Below, one piece after another: positions 47,583-55,604 of a stretch of 55,604 bases of DNA; the first letter of the stretch is position 1, and the number at the start of each line of letters is the position of its first letter. The notes below the pieces were generated by a model, which was given only the letters and a program-made list of their open reading frames with translations, made no database searches and was not told the DNA's origin. The DNA is taken from assembly GCA_025201705.1 (NCBI GenBank), contig MU616689.1, positions 1 through 55,604 of the forward strand. The letters run 5' to 3'. This DNA is from Dissophora ornata. Taxonomy: Eukaryota > Mortierellomycota > Mortierellomycetes > Mortierellales > Mortierellaceae. Both the position numbers and the translations under genes were made by a program.

Positions 47583-49659
47583 TTAGACCAAGTTTGAGGG
47601 ATAGACGAAATCTTCTAGATCCACAAACGTCTCCTTGATCGAACGAGGGGACACAAAGCGAGACAGGATAGCTGCACTTCCAGCCTTGTCGTTCGTTCCC
47701 GAGGCGCGTCCACCGCCAAAGGGCTGCTGACCAACCACAGCTCCCGTGCACTTGTCGTTGATGTAAAAGTTTCCTGCGGCATTGCGGAGCTTGTTTGCGC
47801 CCAAGATCGTAGCATAACGGTCCTGCGAGAACAATGCACCCGTCAGGGCATAGGCCGACGAGTTCGCCACCAGATCAAGTGTCTTTTCGTAGTCGTCAGC
47901 CTTGTAGACGTAGATGGTCACAACAGGTCCAAAGATTTCCTCGGTCATGGTGCGGGACTTGGGGTTGGTTGTGACAATGATCGTAGGTTGGATGTAGTAG
48001 CCCACAGAGTCATCATATGTGCCTCCAGCAATGATCTCCGACTCGCCATCGGCCTTGGCCCAATCGATATAACCCTTGATCTTGTCAAACGAGGCTTGGT
48101 TGATCACAGGTCCTGCAAAGTGCTTGAAGTCCTCTACACCACCAACTTGGATACGACCGTGGGCCTCAATGAGACCCTTCTTGATCTCGCTCCAGAGGTT
48201 GTCGGGGAAGTAGGCACGAGAGCAGGCAGAGCACTTTTGACCTTGGTACTCAAACGATGAGCGGATGGTGTTGTGGACCACCGACTTGGCATTTGCAGAC
48301 TTGTGCACCATATGGAAGTTTTTGCCTCCAGTTTCTCCGACAATGCGAGGATAAGACTTGTAGTTCTCAATGTTATTTCCAATGTCCTTCCAAAGCTTAC
48401 GGAAGACATGAGTCGATCCAGTAAAGTGGAGGGCAGCAAAGTCGGGGTGCTTCAAGACCTGACCCACAACCTCAGGGGCGGGGCCAGGAATGAACTGGAT
48501 TACGCCGTCAGGGAGGCCGGCCTCCTTCATGATCTGGTAGACAACATACGAGGCATACGTGGCAGCAGGGGCAGGCTTCCATAAACAAACATTACCCATC
48601 AAGACAGGAGCGCCAGCCAAGTTACCGCCAATTGCAGTAAAGTTGAAAGGCGAGACAGCAAAGACAAAGCCCTCCAAAGGACGGTATTCTGTACGGTTCC
48701 AGGTGTTAGCAGAGTTCTGGGGAGGTTGAACGGCATAGAGCTCCTCAGCGAACTTTACTCCAAAGCGCCAAAAGTCGATCATCTCTGCTGCAGAGTCGAT
48801 CTCGGCCTGCCAGGCATTCTTACCCTGGCCCAGCATGGTGGCAGCCATGATCTTGTATCTGGTAGAGTCGTCAGGTCATCGTGAGAAGATTGCAAATAAA
48901 GCAATTGTGATTGATCGTGGGAACAACAGATCGTAATGTACTTGGCGCGAAATAAACCAATGCCCAGCAAATACAACCCATGACCACAAGCGCGAAGATT
49001 GAAGTGAGGTAAGCGAGAGAGAGAGCGAGTGAGAGAGGAAGAATGGAAAAAAGGACGCACCTATACTTGCTTGAGGCGAGGTCAGCTGCCTTCAAGAAGA
49101 TGGCAGCACGATCGCTGAAGGGAGTGTTCTCCCAGTCCTGCTTGGCAGCCAGAGCGCCGTCAATGGCATTCGCAACGAGGGTCTTGTCAGCATTGTGGTA
49201 GTTGCAGAGGACTGTCTTGTGCTCGTGGGGCATGACTTGCTTTTCCATGATACTGGTGTAGACCTATGCAAAGGCGACCGTGCGAAAAGGTTTGAAGTAG
49301 TGTGACAATGTGTGCGGCAATTTGTTAGCGAGGCCGCAATTAGCGGAGTTCAACCTTATTGCGGAAGGGCGTAGAACCAAGTCGGCGTAGCTATACCTCC
49401 TTGCCGTTGACGACGCAGGGTATGTCAAGCGGGAGTTGGGCGCGGAGCTCCTTCAAGGCAGCCTGGAGACCAGCGCGTTCGGCAGAGCCGGGGGCATATG
49501 ATTTCTATGCAAACAGTTTTAAAGCCTAGCTGAGCGATTTTGTAGCGGCGAAACACACTGGAGCGGTGGAATGGGGAATGGCCGATTCAGGTTTACCATT
49601 GGCTCATTGACCACGGCAGGGATCTTGAAGGCAGCGAGGGTTGCAGTTGGGACCGACAT
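47583..49659 (-). CDS. PUT2: Delta-1-pyrroline-5-carboxylate dehydrogenase
   Basis: Oxidises glutamate semialdehyde (from P5C) to glutamate with NAD, the second step of proline breakdown in mitochondria. Four exons (49659-49597, 49504-49397, 49263-49061, 48858-47583) give 549 residues, the family length. The catalytic Cys334 is in YQGQKCSACSRAY and Glu300 in GETGGKNF. The NAD-binding PFNFTAIGGN and GPAPEVVG regions are visible, as is PFGGGRASGTNDKAG near the C-terminus. The N-terminus (MSVPTATLAAFKIPAV) is a short, weak import-type sequence. It is divergent from the isobutyryl-CoA dehydrogenase gene over 264 bases. Introns lie only in the first third of the gene. Confidence 0.97.
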
Positions 49660-49923
49660 GATGGTGGGATGGTGGTTGGGTAGTAGAGACAGGGATGTGG
49701 GTCTGAGGGCAGAGACCTTTTGACCTTTTATCCGTGCATGAATGACGCTGTGCCAATGACCACAAAGTCCCAATTGACGTCACGTGGATGGCATTGCATG
49801 CATACATCATTGATCAGGACGCCAGGAACGCGTCAAAATTCTTTTTCCGTGGGAAATTCATGTTTTTACTTCTCTCTCACCTTTCGACACTCCACTCATC
49901 TTGAAGCAGCACTCAAAGTACCA
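49660..49923. promoter_or_regulatory. Shared PUT2-isobutyryl-CoA dehydrogenase promoter
   Basis: The 264 bases hold both promoters of two amino-acid catabolism genes transcribed apart. The sequence contains the palindromes TGACGTCA (49776-49783), a CRE/ATF-type element, and CACGTG (49782-49787), an E-box-type element; they overlap. No other specific site was identified. Confidence 0.5.
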
Positions 49924-52000
49924 ATGGCCTCTCTTCTCACTATCGCCGCACGACGTGCGCCTGCCAGACTCGGAAGGGTTGCCTCTATTGTATCTAGCCA
50001 GATCCGTCACCGCTCTACCACTCCTCTCGATCGTACGTCTCCATATCCTCAATATGTCTGTGCACAGACGGAGTCTTTCTGTTACGTGCTTCCATATGCT
50101 ATTGCTGACTCTTTGCCATCTCTTCCCTCTATTAGCATCCATCGGTCTTACTGGTAATATTACTGGCATGACCAATTTGGAGTATATTGTCTACAATTTC
50201 TTTCTTTGATCTACATATTAATTGCTGTTTACTTCACTGCATTCCATTCGTCTTCATGATAGATGATCAGAAGGAACTTCAGAGTCTTGCGCGAGCTTTT
50301 GCCGATAAAGAATTCGCCCCTAAAATGCAGGAGGTATTAGTCAATATAAAACTGTCAAAAACCCTCATCAGTTCTAAAAAACGGCACGTTGTTTGGGCTG
50401 TTTTCTCTTTTTTTTAAGGGCTGCGTTCAGAAGTTCGTGTAACTGTTTTTATTGTAGGAAACACAGCTTCCCAGATGGAAACGATCTCTGGCACACTTTT
50501 CTCACCCACAAAAGGGGAATGGAACGTTGCATAAGAGTCCTCGGAACGGCTCAAAAAAAAAAACGATGTGTTTTTTAGAACTGAGTGCGGATATAAATTT
50601 TGTCAGAAATATAATTTCAGTTGACAAACCACATTTGTTTTCTGATGTTTTTAGTGGGATGAGAATCAGCACTTCCCTGTTGACGTTCTTCGTAGAGGTG
50701 CAGAGCTCGGATTCGGAGGACTCTACACTCGTGAGGACGTTGGAGGTTCAGGACTTGGAAGATTGGATACTTCTGTGGTCTTTGAGGCGCTTGCTACAGG
50801 AGATGTCTCTACCACTGCCTATATCACTCTTCATAAGTATGTATCAAGGCTCGATGACTGATTCTTAGGATATGAGCCTTCTGGGTATATGGAAAGCGTA
50901 CTAAACATCTTTTTTTTTCTTATCCCAACTTGTAGCATGTGCTCATGGATGATTGGTAAGAAAATGGTCCTACTGAATCACATTCAACACAAGATATACC
51001 CCGATTTTACTGATCAAAGATTACTTTGCTGAAATATGTGTTCTCATCCCTCAATCAACAATAGACCAATTCGGAAATGAGGAACAGCGTCAAAGATATC
51101 TGCCTCAGATTACTAGCATGGAGAGACTTGCTTCTTACTGCTTGACTGAACCTGGCGCAGGATCTGACGCTGCAGGATTATCTACAACTGCTGTTAAAAA
51201 GGGATCTCATTATGTTCTTAATGGCAGCAAAGCATTTATCTCCGGAGGTGGTGCATCTGATGTATACTTGATTATAGCTCGTACTGGAGGTCCTGGACCC
51301 AAGGGTGTCTCTTGCTTTATTGTTGAGAAGGGATTCAAGGGGTTGAGTTTTGGCAAGAAGGAGACCAAATTGGGATGGAACTCACAGCCAACAACAGCAG
51401 TTATTATGGAGGATTGCGAGGTCCCAGTGGAGAACCTGCTTGGAGCTGAAGGTCAAGGCTTTTCCATTGCCATGAAGGGTCTTAACGGCAGTCGCATCAA
51501 CATTGGTATGGTTACTATGGTAATATGATTTTAGATTTCCTTGTGATTTGAAGTGAGCGACTTATTCAAAAAGTGAATGTTTTTATATCATAGCTTCATG
51601 CAGTTTGGGTGCTGCCCAAGCGTCAATTGAGGCAGCAATTGAGCACACTAAAGTCCGCAAGCAGTTTGGTCAGGCCTTGGCTGACTTTCAAAACGTTCAA
51701 TTTAAGCTCGCAGACATGTCGACTAGTCTTCTGTCTTCAAGACTGATGGTTCGTCAAGCAGCTACGATGTTGGATCAAAATCATCCTAATACGGCCATTT
51801 TCTCCGCTATGGCCAAGGTTCATGCGACAGACGAGTGCTTCAAGATTTGCGATGACAGCTTGCAGTTGCATGGAGGATATGGATATTTGAAGGATTACAA
51901 GATTAACGTCTACTTCCGAGACTCTCGCGTTCACCGCATTCTTGGGGGTGCAAACGAGGTTATGCGATTGGTTACCTCCCGAGCATTATTGTCAGAGTAA
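49924..52000 (+). CDS. ACAD8: Isobutyryl-CoA dehydrogenase-like acyl-CoA dehydrogenase, catalytic Glu missing
   Basis: A mitochondrial FAD enzyme of valine breakdown by similarity. Seven exons (49924-50032, 50136-50153, 50263-50333, 50655-50836, 50936-50955, 51065-51505, 51594-52000) give 415 residues, the same length as human ACAD8. Matches include [64 protein letters not shown] and [11 protein letters not shown]. The N-terminus ([19 protein letters not shown]) is an import leader. Exons 2 and 5 are only 18 and 20 nt, and both are needed for the conserved reading. The oddity is at the C-terminal active-site loop: where relatives have ILEGSNE, this protein reads ILGGANE (G398), so the usual catalytic base Glu is absent. 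The alternative position used by isovaleryl-CoA dehydrogenase (helix G) has Ser. Either the copy is altered in activity or one base is mis-sequenced. Confidence 0.93.
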
Positions 52001-53077
52001 AGTAGAAATATTTGCATTACCATAGAGTAATAGAGTATAGATCAGAGTAGAAATATTTGTTGCAAGCATGAAATGCACTTGGTTTCATGGGAGGATGGAT
52101 AAAGGTGATGAAGCCATGTGCTGGACTTTTTATGGATCTCCTACCAAAAGGGCATGCGTATAAAAACCTGGACCACTGTCGATCATGAAATATGACCACC
52201 TCTCGTTGCCTTATGTATTCCACATATTCAAGCATCACAGAATCGTCAGGTGTGTCAATGCCACTTCGGGCAGACTCATTGCCTTTAAAACATCAAATTG
52301 TCCGAAGAGAGTGCGTGGTTGTGGACTGGTTGGATCACAGGGTAGACAGGGTACATTATGGCCCTCACTGCAGAGCACACAGACGCGGGAAGGGCATTTT
52401 AGAGTCATACTTTTCCTTCCTGAGTGTGGCAACGTAGAGGAAGGGAAAGGACGAGGATGCGCGTAGCCACGGTCACACTCTAGTTACATGAATAAAGGAG
52501 TTGTACCTTCCAGATGCCGGTAACAAAACTCAGACCTCTTCCTCTTTACTTCACACTCACATCAACGCTCGCAAGAACCTCAAAAGAACCATCATGAGAA
52601 CCGTTGAAAGAGAAATAACGCGCGCAAGAACCTCCACATCTTGACTTGTTACTGAGGCTCCTCCGCAGAAATAAAAGGATCCGATTTCTTTGAAGTGAGA
52701 ATTTGGAGTGGCTTAGGGAATGTCGGGACCAGATGGCGGGCACTGCAGCAAACGGCGGATATGCCTCGCGTCAAGCCATATCCAGCTGGGCTTGCTGCGC
52801 AGAAAGGGCAGAATAGTGGGAATAGAGCTCACGTCGGAGCTCGATATGATCTGCCACGCTGGGTATTTTGTGGAGAACTCTGTTTATGTTTTGTCGTGCT
52901 GTGTTTAGTGAAATGGGCGGCAAACCTGTGCGAAAAAAAACGAGGAAAAAAAAATTGGCATTCGGCGCACCCCCCCCCCCGTTTCCGCATTCTCTTCTTC
53001 CATCCACCTTCTCCCATCCGCCTTGTTCTTTTCTTCTTCTTCTCTCTCACATTCAACAAATCCCCATCACTCCAATC
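52001..53077. other. Intergenic before PDB1
   Basis: The first part is the 3' flank of the acyl-CoA dehydrogenase gene. The last 100 bases are CT-rich on the plus strand, including a run of ten C at 52971-52980, and form the leader of PDB1. Frames in between are short and without motifs. Confidence 0.45.
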
Positions 53078-55103
53078 ATGTCGTCCATGCTTAAGAAGGC
53101 TGCCGTGGTCTCCATTCCATCCGTCCGCCAGGCCCTCGCCCGCTCCAACCCTGTTGCGGCTACCGCTCTTCTCGCTAAGCGCGCTTACAACAGCAAGGGT
53201 GGTTTCGAGGTAAATACCCTTCCGTCATATCAACGATCAACACACAACGGCACAGGACACAGAAGCTAGCGCGCGTCGGGAATATCAAGTTGACTCGCCC
53301 TTTTTTTGCACCAAAGATCTCGGGATAGTGGCAAACGGGACTATGCACCTCTACCAGACAGTAGTCAATTGTGATCATTAACAACGGCAACTGTACTATC
53401 ATGCGGTCGCCACAACTCGAAGGCGAGAGGTTGTAGAAGAGGCTCTGCTTTCGACAACTTGGCATGGTGCAGCATCAGGATTGCGACAAGGTTCAGTCGA
53501 GCTATGGAGATCCGCGTCTCCCTAAAGACTTTGGGTTATGTTGCCTGTGGCTCTCAATTATTATGTTTTTACGTTTCGACAGATCATCTACCCATACTCC
53601 CACGGTGGAGTCAATCGGAGAAGGATCGATAGAGGGATGAGGAAATATCGGGCGATAGACGTTCTGGGATACCGGGCGAATGGTCAATGGGAGAGGACAT
53701 CTGGACTAATGATGCAATTAGATATAGAATTAGCAATGTGTGATACTAATAGCGTTATTCTGTTGATAAACTGTGTTAGATGACTGTCCGAGATGCTTTG
53801 AACTCTGCTTTGGAGGAAGAGATGCTTGCCGACGAGAACGTCTACTTGTTAGGCGAGGAAGTCGGTCAGTACAACGGTGCCTACAAGGTAAACAACGACA
53901 ATTGATCGAGAATCGATCATTGGGGCTATGGATAAGGGCTCAAGTTGCAATAATAGGATAATGGAGTACTCTAGGATAACGATCGTCACCTGGAGAGCGA
54001 TGTGTTCCATTGAAACTACGACGGGTTGAGGGCATCATCTCCGGAATGGGAGACCACCAATGAGTATATCCCGAGCTCGACTGACCGCATTCTCGATGCC
54101 ACTTTCCTGCGCAGGTTTCCAAGGGTCTTCTGGACAAGTTTGGCCCTAAGCGTGTCATTGATACCCCCATCACTGAGTCAGGATTCTGCGGTCTGGCTGT
54201 CGGATCTGCATTTGCTGGATTGAAGCCCGTCTGCGAGTTCATGACCTGGAACTTTGCCATGCAGGCCATCGATCAGATCGTCAACTCTGCTGCCAAGACT
54301 CACTACATGTCCGGCGGTAATGTCTCCTGCCCCATCACCTTCCGTGGACCCAACGGTGCTGCTGCCGGTGTCGGTGCTCAGCACTCGCAGTGCTTCGCTG
54401 CCTGGTATGGATCTGTTCCTGGTCTCAAGGTTGTCTCTCCCTGGAATGCTGAGGATGCTAAGGGCTTGTTGAAGGTATTTATCGTGTCGATACAGGACTA
54501 TGACTCTGTCTTAGGACTTGCATTGAATGTAGTGCTGATGTTTTCACTTTTGTAATCTCACATACGTAATAGGCTGCTATCCGCGACCCTAACCCTGTCG
54601 TTGTGTTGGAGAACGAGCTGATGTACGGTGTCCACTTCCCCATGTCCGAGGCTGCGCTGTCAAAGGACTTTGTGGTTGAGATCGGCAAGGCTAAGATTGA
54701 AAAGGAGGGATCAGATATCACTCTCGTTGCCCACTCTCGTGCTGTCGGATTTGCTTTGGAGGCTGCTGAACTCTTGGAGAAGGAAGGCATCTGCAAGGCC
54801 GAAGTTATTAACCTGCGTTCGATCCGCCCTCTGGATATCGACACAATCATCAAGTCGGTGAAGAAGACTAACCGTCTTGTCACTGTTGAGGGAGGCTGGC
54901 CTCAGTACGGTGTTGGATCTGAGATCTGCGCCCAGATCATGGAGAGCGAGGCTTTCGATTACCTGGATGCTCCTGTTGTCCGTGTCACTGGTGCAGATAT
55001 TCCTACCCCATACGCGCAGAACTTGGAGCAGTTCGCGTTCCCTGACACTGAAGTCATTGCCCGCGTTATCAAGCGCACTCTTAACAAGAAGATCGGTGCT
55101 TAA
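53078..55103 (+). CDS. PDB1: Pyruvate dehydrogenase E1 beta subunit
   Basis: The beta subunit of the thiamine-dependent E1 of the mitochondrial pyruvate dehydrogenase complex, partner of E1 alpha. Four exons (53078-53209, 53780-53887, 54115-54474, 54573-55103) join to 376 residues. Exon 1 is an import leader ([18 protein letters not shown] through RAYNSKGGF). The mature part begins [15 protein letters not shown] and continues [43 protein letters not shown] and [17 protein letters not shown]. The transketolase C-terminal domain has [36 protein letters not shown] and ADIPTPYA. Glu in [12 protein letters not shown] is the residue that contacts thiamine diphosphate in the family. Intron 1 is 570 bases, long for this genome. 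Confidence 0.97.
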
Positions 55104-55429
55104 ACGACGAACACAGTATCATCATCTTATCCTATCCTCTCTTTCCTTCCCATCCCCTCCTCCTCATGTAAATTCATCCCACCTCTTTGCTACGACTCCC
55201 CACCATCGCCAGCAGGAAACATCATCCATACATCTCTTGCTACCGCTCAAATAAAAAGAAAATATCGTAACTACTTTCGGTCATGACTTTTTTTAAATGT
55301 CGCACATCCACAGACGCGTTCATGACCCTGTCTGTGATTATGATCAACACCCAGAGAATTGGTTCCTTTTTTCCAACTAAAGCACAATCAAGTCATTGGG
55401 AACTGTTTCGTTTCAACAGAAGAGGTTTA
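55104..55429. other. 3' flank of PDB1
   Basis: This is the region downstream of the PDB1 stop, CT-rich at first (55115-55210), then AT-rich with AATAAA-like strings (AATAAAAAG near 55250), likely its 3' UTR and polyadenylation region. Confidence 0.4.
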
Positions 55430-55604
55430 TTAAAATATGTATCCACTCGTCTTGGCCACATCGTAAAAGTCCGTCGGATAGGACGCCAGGATCGTCCGGT
55501 CATTCGAGTCTAGCGGATAAACGGTGTCGCTCGTAAAAAGACGTAGAACAGGAGTGATTAGCATTGAAGTCCTTGTTATTGCTATCCATTTCTTTTCGAT
55601 CACA
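55430..55604 (-). CDS. Possible C-terminal end of an unrecognised gene, runs off the window
   Basis: On the minus strand a frame is open from the window edge to a TAA at 55430, about 57 codons, ending SYPTDFYDVAKTSGYIF. Composition looks coding and the position, tail to tail with PDB1, is plausible. I do not recognise the protein. A branch-point-like GCTAATC and a pyrimidine run at about 55530-55564 suggest that an intron may end just before 55525, so the true last exon may be shorter than this frame. Confidence 0.3.
   Translation of the reverse strand, partial: VIEKKWIAITRTSMLITPVLRLFTSDTVYPLDSNDRTILASYPTDFYDVAKTSGYIF

Overview
This window reads as nuclear DNA of a filamentous or early-diverging fungus. 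It has many short GT-AG introns, long protein-coding exons, tightly packed genes on both strands, pyrimidine-rich 5' leaders, and a fungal gene set: a single-chain urease with UreG, a URC4-type uracil catabolism protein, Doa1, Sec23, a Uls1-like SNF2-RING protein and mitochondrial PDH, P5CDH and acyl-CoA dehydrogenase enzymes. A RAB32-like Rab, an ACAD8-like isobutyryl-CoA dehydrogenase and a SERHL-like hydrolase fit Mortierellomycotina or another Mucoromycota lineage better than yeast. That placement is an inference from gene content. All gene models below were assembled by hand from reading frames and splice signals. Most close in frame and match the usual length of their family.

Layout. 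0.2-7.3 kb, all minus strand: RAB32-like GTPase, a 565-residue membrane-anchored protein of unknown function, a SERHL/kraken-like alpha/beta hydrolase with a 9-nt exon, and a tentative small gene. 7.8-10.3 kb, plus: Xaa-Pro aminopeptidase with a mitochondrial-type leader. 10.5-14.4 kb, minus: a 1296-residue low-complexity protein, followed by about 3 kb without a recognisable gene. 17.4-25.4 kb, minus: ULS1-like SUMO-targeted helicase/RING protein, then DOA1/PLAA. 25.6-28.5 kb, plus: SEC23. 28.7-35.6 kb: ureG (minus), urease (plus, divergent from ureG) and a dienelactone-hydrolase-like protein (minus). 35.6-40.4 kb is gene-poor and carries a 25-bp tandem repeat. 40.4-43.6 kb, plus: a putative C2H2 transcription factor and mitochondrial ribosomal protein uL14m. 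44.2-49.7 kb, minus: URC4 and PUT2 (P5C dehydrogenase). 49.9-55.1 kb, plus: isobutyryl-CoA dehydrogenase and PDH E1 beta. A possible 3' end of another minus-strand gene reaches the right edge.

How the genes relate. Urease and UreG form a functional pair around one shared intergenic region: UreG delivers nickel, urease hydrolyses urea. URC4 lies about 10 kb away. It belongs to the uracil degradation route that is reported to release urea, so the 29-46 kb stretch carries a loose pyrimidine/urea nitrogen theme. PUT2, isobutyryl-CoA dehydrogenase and PDB1 are neighbouring mitochondrial carbon and amino-acid catabolism genes. DOA1 and ULS1 both act in ubiquitin handling. I see no transposon, CRISPR array, tRNA or rRNA, and no clear evidence of a wholly new system. 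The points most worth checking are a catalytic Glu-to-Gly change in the isobutyryl-CoA dehydrogenase, a one-residue deletion in switch II of the Rab, the micro-exons, and two large conserved-looking proteins of unknown function.
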